A program made the position numbers and the translations under genes. Of a stretch of DNA of 64,000 nucleotides, positions 27,826-36,754 are shown in pieces. Position 1 is the first letter of the stretch. Each line of letters opens with the position of its first letter. Under the pieces are notes generated by a model that saw nothing but the letters and a program-made list of their open reading frames with translations, was not told the origin of the DNA and ran no database searches. The stretch comes from Streptomyces sp. DHE7-1 (lineage in GTDB: Bacteria; Actinomycetota; Actinomycetes; Streptomycetales; Streptomycetaceae). Location: assembly GCA_016432725.1 (NCBI GenBank), contig JACJDG010000003.1:5734001-5798000 (forward strand), written 5' to 3'.

Positions 27826-28512
27826 ATGAGACTGCTGCTCGTCGAGGACGACAACCACGTCGCCGCGGCCCTGTCCGCGGTCCTCGCGCGGCACGGCTTC
27901 GACGTCACCCACGCGCGCAGCGGCGAGGAGGCCCTCCAGGCGCTCGTTCCCGAGGGCGCCGGTTTCGGGGTGGTCCTGCTCGACCTCGGCCTGCCAGACC
28001 AGGACGGCTACGAGGTCTGCGGCAAGATCCGCAAGCGCACCAGCACCCCGGTGATCATGGTCACCGCCCGCGCAGACGTCCGCTCCCGCATCCACGGGCT
28101 CAACCTGGGCGCCGACGACTACGTGGTGAAGCCGTACGACACCGGGGAACTGCTCGCCCGGATCCACGCCGTCAGCCGGCGCAGCGTGCACGAGGACCCC
28201 GCGCCGGACGCCGCGACCGCGCTGCGGCTCGGGACCGTGCACATCGAGCTGCCCACCCGCCAGGTCAGCGTGGACGGCTCGGTGGTCCAGCTGACGCGCA
28301 AGGAGTTCGACCTGCTCGCGCTGCTCGCGCAACGGCCCGGTGTGGTCTTCCGGCGGGAGCAGATCATCAGCGAGGTGTGGCGCACCAGCTGGGAGGGGAC
28401 CGGTCGCACCCTGGAGGTGCACGTCGCGTCCCTGCGCGCCAAACTGCGCATGCCCGCCCTGATCGAGACCGTACGAGGCGTCGGCTACCGGCTCGTCGCC
28501 CCGGCCGCGTAG
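27826..28512 (+). CDS. OmpR/PhoB family response regulator
   Basis: 228-residue two-component regulator. The receiver domain has the acidic pair VEDD, the phospho-acceptor Asp53 in LLDLGLPDQDG, and Lys in YVVKPYD. The C-terminal winged helix (LTRKEFDLLALLAQRPGVVF; RTLEVHVASLRAKL; TVRGVGYRL) binds DNA. The ATG at 27,826 has a strong ribosome site and begins at MRLLLVEDD. The histidine kinase gene follows nine bases after its stop, so the pair is one unit. Targets are unknown; the divergent gluABCD operon and convergent TAXI gene are candidates by position only. Confidence 0.93.
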   Translation: MRLLLVEDDNHVAAALSAVLARHGFDVTHARSGEEALQALVPEGAGFGVVLLDLGLPDQDGYEVCGKIRKRTSTPVIMVTARADVRSRIHGLNLGADDYVVKPYDTGELLARIHAVSRRSVHEDPAPDAATALRLGTVHIELPTRQVSVDGSVVQLTRKEFDLLALLAQRPGVVFRREQIISEVWRTSWEGTGRTLEVHVASLRAKLRMPALIETVRGVGYRLVAPAA

Positions 28513-28521
28513 CGGGGTCGG

Positions 28522-29967
28522 GTGCGCACCCGGCTGCTGCCGCTGCTCATCGTCCTGATGGCGGCCGTACTCCTCGCCCTGGGCGTGCCGCTCGCCGTCA
28601 GTCTGGCCGCGGCCCAGCAGCAGACGGTCGTCGTCGACCGGATCGACGACACCGCGCGCTTCGCCGCGCTCGCCCAGTTCGTCACCGACGTACCCACCGC
28701 GTCCCGGCCGTCCACCACGGACGAGCGCCGGCAGACCCTCCGCCGCGAACTGGACAGCTACCACGGCGTCTACGGCATCCGCGCGGGCGTCTTCTACAGC
28801 AATGACGCCGCCATGGCCAACGCTCCCGGCGACTGGCTCCTACCGCGGACGGGGGAGGTGCGCGAGGCCTTCGACGAGGCGCTGCTCAGCCGCCGCAGCC
28901 ACGATCCGCGGCAGGTGTGGCCCTGGCAGCGCGGCCGGCTCGTCGTCGCCTCACCGGTGATCCGGGACGGGGACGTGGTGGCGGTCGTGGTCACGGACTC
29001 GCCCACCGGACAGCTCCGCTCGCGCATCCTGCGCGGCTGGCTCGTCATCGGGGCCGGCGAGGTCGCCGCGATGCTGCTGGCCGTCGGCGCGGCGCTGCGG
29101 CTGACCGGCTGGGTGCTCAGACCGGTGCGCGTCCTGGACGCCACCACGCACGACATCGCCACCGGGCGCCTGAAGTCCCGGGTCGCGGTCGGCGGCGGCC
29201 CGCCGGAGCTCAGACGGCTGGCCCGATCGTTCAACGAGATGGCGGACAACGTCGAGGACGTCCTGGAGCAGCAGCGCGCCTTCGTCGCCGACGCCTCGCA
29301 CCAGTTGCGCAATCCGCTGTCGGCGCTGCTGCTGCGCATCGAACTGCTCGCCCTGGAACTCCCGGAGGGCAACGCGGAGATCGCCTCGGTCCGCACCGAG
29401 GGCAAGCGTCTCGCGCAGGTCCTGGACGATCTGCTCGATCTGGCGCTGGCCGAGCACGCCGAGGCCGACCTCCGGCTGACCGACATCGGCGCGCTGGCCG
29501 AGGAGCGGGTGGCGGCCTGGGCGCCGGCCGCGGACGCCAAGGGCGTCCGGCTCACCGGCGACTGCCCGCCGACGACCGGCTGGGCCGATCCGATCACCCT
29601 GTCCAGCGCGCTGGACGCGGTGATCGACAACGCCGTGAAGTTCACGCCCGAGGACGGCACGGTCGAGGTCGCCGTCGCCTCCGTCGGCGACAGTACGACC
29701 GTCCGGGTCAGCGACACCGGGCCCGGTCTCACCGATGAGGAACTCACGCGCGTGGGTGACCGTTTCTGGCGCAGCGGCCGCCACCAGAACGTCAAGGGCT
29801 CCGGACTCGGCCTGTCCATCACCCGCGCCCTGCTCGCCGCGGGCGGCGGCTCGATCGAGTGCGCGCACCACGAGCCGCGGGGACTGACGGTCACGGTGAC
29901 GGTGCCGCGCCACGCCGAACCGCGGCAGACACCCCCCTGGACAGCCGGAGGACCGGGGCCCGCGTGA
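28522..29967 (+). CDS. Sensor histidine kinase
   Basis: 481-residue membrane kinase partnered with the upstream regulator. Two membrane segments (residues about 5-32 and 173-197) flank an extracellular sensor domain of about 140 residues of no recognised type. HAMP (RPVRVLDATTHDIATGRLKS), the phospho-acceptor His in FVADASHQLRNPLSALLLRI, the N box DAVIDNAVKFTPEDG, and ATP-lid motifs VSDTGPGL and GSGLGLSITRALL are all present. The start GTG is nine bases after the regulator stop. The protein ends ten bases before the stop of the convergent TAXI gene. Confidence 0.93.
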   Translation: MRTRLLPLLIVLMAAVLLALGVPLAVSLAAAQQQTVVVDRIDDTARFAALAQFVTDVPTASRPSTTDERRQTLRRELDSYHGVYGIRAGVFYSNDAAMANAPGDWLLPRTGEVREAFDEALLSRRSHDPRQVWPWQRGRLVVASPVIRDGDVVAVVVTDSPTGQLRSRILRGWLVIGAGEVAAMLLAVGAALRLTGWVLRPVRVLDATTHDIATGRLKSRVAVGGGPPELRRLARSFNEMADNVEDVLEQQRAFVADASHQLRNPLSALLLRIELLALELPEGNAEIASVRTEGKRLAQVLDDLLDLALAEHAEADLRLTDIGALAEERVAAWAPAADAKGVRLTGDCPPTTGWADPITLSSALDAVIDNAVKFTPEDGTVEVAVASVGDSTTVRVSDTGPGLTDEELTRVGDRFWRSGRHQNVKGSGLGLSITRALLAAGGGSIECAHHEPRGLTVTVTVPRHAEPRQTPPWTAGGPGPA

Positions 29968-29976
29968 AGCCGTCCG

Positions 29977-30975
29977 CTAAGGCTTGACCGACTGGTAGTA
30001 GCGCCGGGCGCCCTCCTGCAGGGGCAGCGGGTCGGTGTAGATGGCGGTGCGCAGGTCGACGAGCTGCGCGGAGTGGACGTGGGCGCCGATGTCGTCCCGG
30101 CTCTTGATCACCGTGCGGGTCACCCACTCGGTGAGTCGGGGATCCATGTCCGCGCGCGTCATCAGCACGTTGGACACCGCGATCGTCGCCACCGTCGAAC
30201 CGTGCTGCACGCGCGCGTACGCCGACTCGGGAATGTTGGTGGCCCGGTAGTACCGCCCGGCCTCGCCGGCCGCGTGCAGCGTGGCGACGAGGTCGCCGTC
30301 GATCGGGACGAACTTGAAGGCGCCCTTCCTGGCCAGCCCCTCCAGCCCCTTCGTGGGCAGGCCGCCCGACCAGAAGAACGCGTCGATCCCGCCCTGCGCG
30401 AGTTGGGCGGGGCCGGTGTCTATGCCGTCCGGCACCGGGGTGATGTCCTTGTGCGGGTCGATTCCGGCGGCCCTGAGCACCCGGTCGGCGATCAGCCGCA
30501 CCCCGGAGTCGGGCAGCCCGGTGGCCACCCGCTTGTGCCGCAGGTCGGCGACGCTGTCGACGTCCGAGTCACGCGGCACGATGAGCTGTACGTAGTCGTC
30601 GTAGAGCCGGGCCACTCCGCGCAGCCGGCCGGACGAGCCGGGGTGCCGCTGCTCGTACGTCCCCACCGCGTCGGCCGCCGCGATCGTGAAGTCCGCCTGT
30701 CCGGTCGCCACCCGCTGGACGTTCTGCTGCGAACCGGCGCTGTTCAGCAGCTTCACCTTCAGGCCGGGCATGTCCTTCGCCATCTCGGTGCGCAGCCGCT
30801 CGCCGTACTCCTGGTACACCCCGCGGGACGTGCCGGTACTGAAGACGATCGTCCCGCTCGGCGGCTTCTCGCCCAGGGGCAGCAGCCACCACAGCAGCAG
30901 CCCGAGGGCCACGGCACCGGCGGCCGCGCTCTGCAGCGCCCGGCGCCTGCTGACACGGGGGAACACCTTGGACAT
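29977..30975 (-). CDS. TAXI family substrate-binding protein
   Basis: 332-residue TAXI (TRAP-associated extracytoplasmic immunogenic) solute-binding protein. The N terminus has a twin-arginine-like SRRRALQ followed by a hydrophobic segment (GAVALGLLLWWLLPLG), so it is exported or membrane-anchored. Family blocks are FSTGTSRGVYQEYGERLRTE, SAGSQQNVQRVATGQADFTI and DAFFWSGGLPTKGLEGLARK. TAXI proteins normally feed TRAP permeases, but no TRAP membrane gene lies nearby. It converges on the sensor kinase gene. Confidence 0.88.
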   Translation of the reverse strand: MSKVFPRVSRRRALQSAAAGAVALGLLLWWLLPLGEKPPSGTIVFSTGTSRGVYQEYGERLRTEMAKDMPGLKVKLLNSAGSQQNVQRVATGQADFTIAAADAVGTYEQRHPGSSGRLRGVARLYDDYVQLIVPRDSDVDSVADLRHKRVATGLPDSGVRLIADRVLRAAGIDPHKDITPVPDGIDTGPAQLAQGGIDAFFWSGGLPTKGLEGLARKGAFKFVPIDGDLVATLHAAGEAGRYYRATNIPESAYARVQHGSTVATIAVSNVLMTRADMDPRLTEWVTRTVIKSRDDIGAHVHSAQLVDLRTAIYTDPLPLQEGARRYYQSVKP

Positions 30976-31081
30976 GCGGGCGATCCTGCCAGCCGCCCGC
31001 GAGGCTGGCCAGGGCCGGGGTCACGCGGGGGCGCGGCGGCGGCCGGCCGGTGCTGTCGGTGGCGGCCGTTAGGGTCGCCGT

Positions 31082-31489
31082 ATGAGCACTTCGCCCGCCC
31101 GTCTCGTCCGGGAATTCCACCTCGCCTTCGGCCTCGACGCGCACAGCACGCCCACCGAGGTCGCTCCCGCACTGGCCGCGCACCGCGGGGAGCTCCTCGC
31201 CGAGGAGGCCGCCGAGGTCGCGGAGGTGTCGGTCGAAGGCCCGCTGGACCGGCTCGCGCACGAGCTGGCCGACGTGGTGTACGTGGCGTACGGCACCGCG
31301 CTGGTCCACGGCATCGACCTCGACGAGGTGATCGCCGAGATCCACCGCGCCAACATGAGCAAGCTGGGGCCCGACGGCCAGGTGGCCCGGCGTGCCGACG
31401 GCAAGGTGCTCAAGGGGGAGCACTACCGGGCGCCGGACGTGTCGGCCGTGCTGCGCCGCCAGGGCTGGACGGCGGACGGCGCGGCCTGA
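31082..31489 (+). CDS. MazG-like nucleotide pyrophosphohydrolase family protein
   Basis: 135-residue all-alpha protein of the MazG/phosphoribosyl-ATP-pyrophosphatase superfamily. Metal-binding residues appear as LLAEEAAEVAEVSVEG (ExxEE-like) and LAHELADVVYVAYGTAL (ExxD). ANMSKLGPDGQVARRADGKV and KGEHYRAPDV are conserved tail blocks of the actinobacterial form. A house-cleaning role against non-canonical nucleotides is likely, but the substrate is not known. It appears to stand alone. Confidence 0.8.
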   Translation: MSTSPARLVREFHLAFGLDAHSTPTEVAPALAAHRGELLAEEAAEVAEVSVEGPLDRLAHELADVVYVAYGTALVHGIDLDEVIAEIHRANMSKLGPDGQVARRADGKVLKGEHYRAPDVSAVLRRQGWTADGAA

Positions 31490-31695
31490 CCCGCGGCCGG
31501 ACGCCCCGCGATCCGGCGCGCACCGGTCCGTCGTACGGCGGTGCCGAGCCCGCCGGGGCGGCCGGTGGCCACGCGCTGAGCCCGGCCGAGAGGGCGCCTA
31601 GGCTGGAGAGCGAGGATCTTGCCCGCGGCCGTGCCCCGTCCGGTCTCCGGCCGGGGCACCCGGGGCCCGTCCCTCAGCGAAGGCGGTGACGTGCC

Positions 31696-32442
31696 ATGCC
31701 GTACGCGGTGGTGAGTGCGCTGAGCCATCCCGGGCTGGTCCGCGACCGCAACGAGGACAGCCTCGTCGCCGGACCGTGGACCCTGTGCGCCACGGTCACC
31801 GAGAACCCGCAGACCCTGGTCTTCCCGCTCGGCACCCCTCTCGTCGTCGCCGTGGCCGACGGGCTCGGCGGACATCCCGGCGGCCATGTGGCCAGCGCCC
31901 TGGTGGCCCGCCGGATCGCGGCCGCCGGCCCCGGACTCGACGGCGAGGACGCCGTCCGCGACGCCGTGGACGAGTGCAACCGCGCCCTCCACGCGGCCGG
32001 CGGCGGCGCGGGAGGCGAGTACGCGACCATGGGCACGACCGTGGCCGGAGTCGTCCTGCGGCCCGGCTCCCTGCTGGTGTTCAACGTGGGCGACAGCCGG
32101 GTCTACGCGGCCGGCCGGGACGGGCTGCGGCTGCTGAGCGTGGACGACCGCCCCCCGCCGGATTCCGCGTGGGGCAGAACCCACCTCGTCACCCAGTGCC
32201 TGGGCGGCGGCGCCGCGTACCGTCCTGTCCGCGCCCATGTGACCGCGCGGCCCCTGTCGGCCGGCGACCGCTGCCTGATGTGCACCGACGGCCTGACCGA
32301 CCCGCTGCCGGACGACGTGATCGACGGGGTGATGCGCGAGCACGACGACGGCCGGGCGGCCTTCGAGCTCTGGAAGGCCGCCGTCACGGCGGGCGGCCCG
32401 GACAACATCACGCTGGCCGTCGTGCGGGTGGCGGACGAGTGA
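31696..32442 (+). CDS. PP2C-type serine/threonine protein phosphatase
   Basis: 248-residue PPM/PP2C phosphatase. Motifs in order are LVRDRNEDS (metal ligand Asp/Glu), VVAVADGLGGHPGGHVAS, TMGTTVAGVVL, VFNVGDSRVYA, CLMCTDGLTD and GGPDNITLAVV. All metal-binding aspartates are present, so it should be an active Mn/Mg-dependent phosphatase. No membrane segment or sensor domain is fused. No kinase gene adjoins it. It ends 33 bases before miaB. Confidence 0.92.
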   Translation: MPYAVVSALSHPGLVRDRNEDSLVAGPWTLCATVTENPQTLVFPLGTPLVVAVADGLGGHPGGHVASALVARRIAAAGPGLDGEDAVRDAVDECNRALHAAGGGAGGEYATMGTTVAGVVLRPGSLLVFNVGDSRVYAAGRDGLRLLSVDDRPPPDSAWGRTHLVTQCLGGGAAYRPVRAHVTARPLSAGDRCLMCTDGLTDPLPDDVIDGVMREHDDGRAAFELWKAAVTAGGPDNITLAVVRVADE

Positions 32443-32475
32443 AAGGGCCCTTCGGCGAGCACCTACCCTTGACCC

Positions 32476-34002
32476 ATGACCAGCAGCAGCGACCGGAGCC
32501 TCGCAGTGGACGTCCAGGGACCGAAGACCTACGAAGTGCGCACCTACGGGTGCCAGATGAACGTCCACGACTCCGAGCGGTTGTCCGGGCTGCTCGAGGA
32601 GGCCGGCTACGTACGCGCCCCCGAGGGATCGGACGGGGACGCCGACGTCGTCGTGTTCAACACGTGCGCGGTGCGTGAGAACGCCGACAACCGGCTGTAC
32701 GGCAACCTCGGCCGGCTCGCGCCGAAGAAGGCCTCGCGCCCCGGCATGCAGATCGCGGTCGGCGGCTGTCTGGCGCAGAAGGACCAGGACACCATCGTGA
32801 AGAAGGCGCCCTGGGTGGACGTCGTCTTCGGTACGCACAACATCGGCAAGCTGCCCGTCCTGCTGGAGCGCGCCCGCGTGCAGGAGGAGGCGCAGGTCGA
32901 GATCGCCGAGTCCCTGGAGGCCTTCCCCTCCACGCTGCCCACGCGGCGCGAGAGCGCGTACGCGGCCTGGGTGTCGATCTCCGTCGGCTGCAACAACACC
33001 TGCACCTTCTGCATCGTCCCGGCGCTGCGCGGCAAGGAGAAGGACCGCCGCACCGGCGACATCCTGGCCGAGATCGAGGCCCTGGTCGGCGAGGGGGTCT
33101 CCGAGATCACGCTGCTGGGCCAGAACGTCAACGCCTACGGCTCCGACATCGGCGACCGCGAGGCCTTCAGCAAGCTGCTGCGCGCCTGCGGCGGCATCGA
33201 GGGCCTGGAGCGGGTGCGGTTCACGTCCCCGCACCCGCGTGACTTCACCGACGACGTCATCGCCGCCATGGCCGAGACGCCGAACGTCATGCCGCAGCTG
33301 CACATGCCGCTGCAGTCCGGCTCGGACACCGTCCTGAAGGCGATGCGCCGCTCGTACCGGCAGGAGCGCTACCTCGGGATCATCGAGAAGGTGCGGGCCG
33401 CCATCCCGCACGCGGCGATCACCACCGACATCATCGTGGGCTTCCCCGGCGAGACCGAGGAGGACTTCGAGCAGACGCTGCACGTGGTCCGCGAGGCCCG
33501 CTTCGCGCAGGCGTTCACCTTCCAGTACTCCAAGCGGCCCGGCACCCCCGCCGCCACCATGGAGGACCAGATCCCCAAGGAGGTCGTCCAGGCCCGCTAC
33601 GAGCGTCTGGTCGCCCTTCAGGAGGAGATCTCCTGGGAGGAGAACAAGAAGCAGGTCGGCCGCACCCTGGAGCTGATGGTGGCCGAGGGCGAGGGCCGCA
33701 AGGACGGCGCCACCCACCGGCTGTCCGGCCGGGCCCCCGACAACCGCCTGGTCCACTTCACCAAGCCGGAGCAGGAGGTGCGCCCCGGTGACGTCGTCAC
33801 CGTCGAGGTGACCTACGCGGCCCCGCACCACCTCCTCGCCGAGGGCTCCGTCCTCGACGTGCGCCGCACGCGCGCGGGCGACGCCTGGGAGAAGCGCAAC
33901 GCCGCCGAGGCCGCCAAGCCGGCCGGCGTGCTGCTCGGTCTGCCGAAGATCGGTGTCCCGGCGCCGCTGCCCGCGGCGGCGAGCGGCTGCGGCTGCGACT
34001 GA
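32476..34002 (+). CDS. miaB: tRNA-2-methylthio-N6-dimethylallyladenosine synthase MiaB
   Basis: 508-residue radical-SAM methylthiotransferase that converts i6A37 to ms2i6A37 in tRNA. The UPF0004 cysteines are in TYGCQMNVHDSE, FNTCAVRENADN and VGGCLAQKDQD. The radical-SAM CxxxCxxC is SVGCNNTCTFCIVPALRG. A TRAM domain follows (RTLELMVAEGEG to TYAAPHHLLAEG). The C-terminal Cys-rich tail ends GCGCD. It works after MiaA (35,715), which lies in the same region but not in the same operon, because two minus-strand genes lie between. Confidence 0.96.
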   Translation: MTSSSDRSLAVDVQGPKTYEVRTYGCQMNVHDSERLSGLLEEAGYVRAPEGSDGDADVVVFNTCAVRENADNRLYGNLGRLAPKKASRPGMQIAVGGCLAQKDQDTIVKKAPWVDVVFGTHNIGKLPVLLERARVQEEAQVEIAESLEAFPSTLPTRRESAYAAWVSISVGCNNTCTFCIVPALRGKEKDRRTGDILAEIEALVGEGVSEITLLGQNVNAYGSDIGDREAFSKLLRACGGIEGLERVRFTSPHPRDFTDDVIAAMAETPNVMPQLHMPLQSGSDTVLKAMRRSYRQERYLGIIEKVRAAIPHAAITTDIIVGFPGETEEDFEQTLHVVREARFAQAFTFQYSKRPGTPAATMEDQIPKEVVQARYERLVALQEEISWEENKKQVGRTLELMVAEGEGRKDGATHRLSGRAPDNRLVHFTKPEQEVRPGDVVTVEVTYAAPHHLLAEGSVLDVRRTRAGDAWEKRNAAEAAKPAGVLLGLPKIGVPAPLPAAASGCGCD

Positions 34003-34122
34003 GCGGCACGGACGGCGGCCGGCGCGCGGACCGACCTGGGCCCCGGCCCGGGAGGCCGCAAGGCGGCGCGGGACTCGGCGTGGGGTGACGCTCCGTCTTC
34101 GGACGGCGTTACCCTGCCGATC

Positions 34123-34836
34123 ATGCTTGTCGCCGCCGCTGTCTGTCCCTGCCCGCCGCTGCTCGTGCCCGAGGTGGCCGCGGGTGCCGCACCCGAACTG
34201 AACCCCGCGCGCGCGGCGTGCGCCGACGCGCTCGGCGTGCTCGCCGCCGCCCGCCCCGACACACTCGTGGTCGTCGGGCCCGCCGGGCTCGGCGGACGCG
34301 GATGGCACCCGCAGGGCGCTCAGGGGTCCTTCCACGGTTTCGGCGTCGACGTCTCCGTACGGCTCGGCCCCGCCGGTGACGCCGTCGGCGAGCGTGCGCT
34401 GCCGCCGTCGCTGGCCGTCGCCGCCTGGCTGCTGGAGCGCACCGGCTGGGCGGACGCCCCGATCGAGGGACTCGGCGTCGGGGAACCGCTCGAACCCGAG
34501 CGGTGCGTGGAGACCGGCAGGGAGCTGGGCGCCCGCGCCGGGCGGACCGCGATGCTGGTGATGGGCGACGCGAGCGCCTGCCGCAGCCTCAAGGCGCCGG
34601 GCTACCTCGACGAACGGGCGGCCCCCTTCGACGCCGCGGTGGCGCGCGCCCTCGGCACGGCGGACGTGGCCGCGCTCCAGGCACTGGATCCCGGGCTGGC
34701 GCACGAACTGAAGGCCTCCGGACGCGCGCCGTGGCAGGTGCTCGCGGGCGCGGCGGAGGGCGCGGGCCTCGATGGCGCGCTGCTGTACGACGACGCGCCC
34801 TACGGCGTCGGATACCTGGTCGCCGCCTGGTCGTAG
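34123..34836 (+). CDS. Class III extradiol dioxygenase-like protein
   Basis: 237-residue protein with the fold of the LigB/class III extradiol ring-cleavage dioxygenase subunit B. It opens with AAVCPCPPLLVPEV, where the catalytic enzymes have HxP, and includes RPDTLVVVGPAGLG, LLVMGDASACRSLK-type and LYDDAPYGVGYLVA blocks. The usual iron-ligand histidines are not evident (CPCPPL replaces HPP), so dioxygenase activity is doubtful. It sits next to miaB in the streptomycete gene order I remember. Role unknown. Confidence 0.65.
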   Translation: MLVAAAVCPCPPLLVPEVAAGAAPELNPARAACADALGVLAAARPDTLVVVGPAGLGGRGWHPQGAQGSFHGFGVDVSVRLGPAGDAVGERALPPSLAVAAWLLERTGWADAPIEGLGVGEPLEPERCVETGRELGARAGRTAMLVMGDASACRSLKAPGYLDERAAPFDAAVARALGTADVAALQALDPGLAHELKASGRAPWQVLAGAAEGAGLDGALLYDDAPYGVGYLVAAWS

Positions 34837-34885
34837 GCCCGGAGCGGGTCACCGGGAGCGGCCGAGGGCAGCGGCACAAAAACGG

Positions 34886-34922
34886 CGGACGGCCGGGAGA
34901 CACGGTGCTCCGCGGCCGTCCG
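34886..34922. terminator. Bidirectional terminator between convergent genes
   Basis: A 10-bp stem (cggacggccg / cggccgtccg) encloses a second ggag/ctcc stem. It lies between the extradiol-like gene (plus) and the antitoxin-like gene (minus), close to both stops. Confidence 0.65.
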
Positions 34923-34938
34923 GCGATCCGTGCGCCGT

Positions 34939-35211
34939 TCAGGAGGTGGGCGGCGGGCCCTCCGGCCGGGCCGGCGGCTGCGCACCGCTGACGTGCGGCT
35001 CCTCCTTGTGTGCGAGGCGGTCCATCGCCTCCTTCGCCTTGCCCGTCCCGGCGTGGATCCGCTCGGTGTACTTGCCCTTGGTCCGCTGGTCCACGGTCCG
35101 CGCGGCCTTGTCGATGCCGTGCTGCACCTTGTCCCCGTGCCGGCTCGACAGATCCGACACCTTGTCCCTGGCCGGACCCAGCCTGGCCTTCATGTTGTCC
35201 AAGAGACCCAT
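34939..35211 (-). CDS. Rv0909/MT0933-type putative antitoxin
   Basis: 90-residue basic, helical protein. MGLLDNMKARLGPARDKVSD and the core GDKVQHGIDKAARTVDQRTK match the actinobacterial MT0933-type antitoxin family (Rv0909). The start at 35,211 is set by that conserved MGLLD opening. In mycobacteria the partner toxin Rv0910 is a START-domain protein. No such toxin gene lies beside it here. It could be an orphan antitoxin or a stress protein with the same fold. The small gene above it is on the same strand. Confidence 0.75.
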   Translation of the reverse strand: MGLLDNMKARLGPARDKVSDLSSRHGDKVQHGIDKAARTVDQRTKGKYTERIHAGTGKAKEAMDRLAHKEEPHVSGAQPPARPEGPPPTS

Positions 35212-35236
35212 GCTCCACCTTCCCTGAGGGGGACGG

Positions 35237-35535
35237 TCACCTGCGGGCGCCCTCACCGGCCTCGCTGTCGGCGGCCTCGTCCGCGGACTGCTGCTTGGGG
35301 ATCTCCGCGGCTTCGGCACCCTCGGCGTCCCGGCCACGCGGGTTTCCGAGGCCTCCGTCGCGGGGGCCTCGCCTTCGTGCCCGTCCTCGGCGGAGCCCGC
35401 CGCCTCCGTGGTCTCCGCGCTCTCGACCGCCTCCGGTGCCGCGGCCTCTTCCGGCGCGTCGACGCCGACCGCCTCGGCCGCCGCCGTCTCCTGCTTCGCC
35501 TTCGACCTGCCGAGAAGCCGTGCAAAAACGCCCAT
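35237..35535 (-). CDS. Small acidic protein of unknown function (frameshifted in this sequence)
   Basis: About 99 residues after repair. It begins MGVFARLLGRSKAKQETAAA and continues as a very Glu/Ala-rich, probably disordered chain (APEEAAAPEAVESAETTEAA). One G is missing near 35,330. The repaired end is AEIPKQQSADEAADSEAGEG, a typical streptomycete tail. No domain is recognised. It lies 25 bases upstream of the antitoxin-like gene on the same strand, so they may form an operon. Confidence 0.55.
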
Positions 35536-35714
35536 AACCACTCCATACGTTACTCGTGCGGGCGAAATCCCGCGTCAAGCGGTGCGTCCGATTGCGCCAC
35601 CCGGCTCACCGCCTCCAAAGACCGAGCGGGCGGTATCTCGGTGCAACGAACAAGGACGCGCGCTGTCACGTAACTCGTTCGAGGAGCGGCCGCGAGGTTT
35701 GCGAGACTGGTGCG

Positions 35715-36652
35715 GTGAGCAGCGCAGCCCCCGCCCCCGCGTCATCGCCGTCGTCGGCCCCACAGCGGCCGGAAAGTCCGATCTCGGCGTATTCCTCGCC
35801 CAGCGACTCGGCGGCGAGGTCGTCAACGCCGACTCCATGCAGCTGTACCGGGGGATGGACATCGGCACCGCCAAGCTGACGCCCGAGGAACGGGCCGGCA
35901 TCCCGCACCACCTGCTGGACATCTGGGACGTGACGGTCGCCGCCTCGGTCGCCGAGTACCAGAAGCTGGCCCGCGCGCGCATCGACGCGCTGCTCGCCGA
36001 GGGACGCTGGCCGATCCTGGTCGGCGGCTCCGGGCTGTACGTACGCGGAGCCGTCGACAACCTCGAGTTCCCCGGCACCGACCCCGTGATCCGGGCCCGT
36101 CTCGAAGAGGAGCTGGCACTGCGCGGCTCCGGCGCGCTGCACGCCCGCCTGGCCGCCGCCGACCCCGACGCCGCCCGCGCCATCCTGCCCGGCAACGGCC
36201 GCCGCATCGTCCGCGCCCTGGAGGTGATCGAACTCACCGGGCAGCCCTTCACCGCCAACCTCCCCGGCCACGACTCCGTCTACGACACCGTGCAGATCGG
36301 TGTGGACGTGGCCCGCCCCGAGCTCGACGAGCGCATCGCGCTCCGCGTCGACCGGATGTGGGAGGCGGGGCTGGTGGACGAGGTGCGCGCGCTGGAGGCG
36401 CGGGGGCTGCGCGAGGGCCGTACGGCCTCACGCGCGCTGGGCTACCAGCAGGTACTGGCCGCGCTCGCCGGGGACTGCACCGAAGCGGAGGCGCGGGCCG
36501 AGACCGTGCGCGCCACCAAACGCTTCGCGCGCCGCCAGGACTCCTGGTTCCGGCGCGATCCGCGGGTGCACTGGCTGAGCGGCGCCGCGGCGGACCGCGG
36601 GGAACTCCCACGGCTGGCTCTGGCCGTGGTCGAACGACCGGTCACAGCCTGA
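35715..36652 (+). CDS. miaA: tRNA dimethylallyltransferase MiaA (frameshifted near its start)
   Basis: Transfers a dimethylallyl group to A37 of tRNAs reading UNN codons; about 312 residues. The P-loop is GPTAAGKSDLGVFLAQ, then NADSMQLYRGMDIGTAK, GGSGLYVRGAVDNLEFPG and the C-terminal TKRFARRQDSWFRRD. A GTG at 35,715 opens VSSAAPAP, and one C lost from the run near 35,742 separates it from RVIAVVGPTAAGK. Without repair only an implausible upstream start exists in the main frame. Its product i6A37 is the substrate of MiaB. Confidence 0.92.
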
Positions 36653-36754
36653 TCACGTGATGGCATCGGGATGCGCCGCCGGTCAGCGCGGCCTCTGACA
36701 CCGTGCCATCATCGAGCTTCGATCGACCAAGTGGAGTCCTAGTTGGGAGGGCGC

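Noticed and set aside
36650..36661. Palindrome atcacgtgat at the end of miaA
   Set aside because: Short, ten bases, overlapping the gene end, and without a promoter or terminator context; likely chance.
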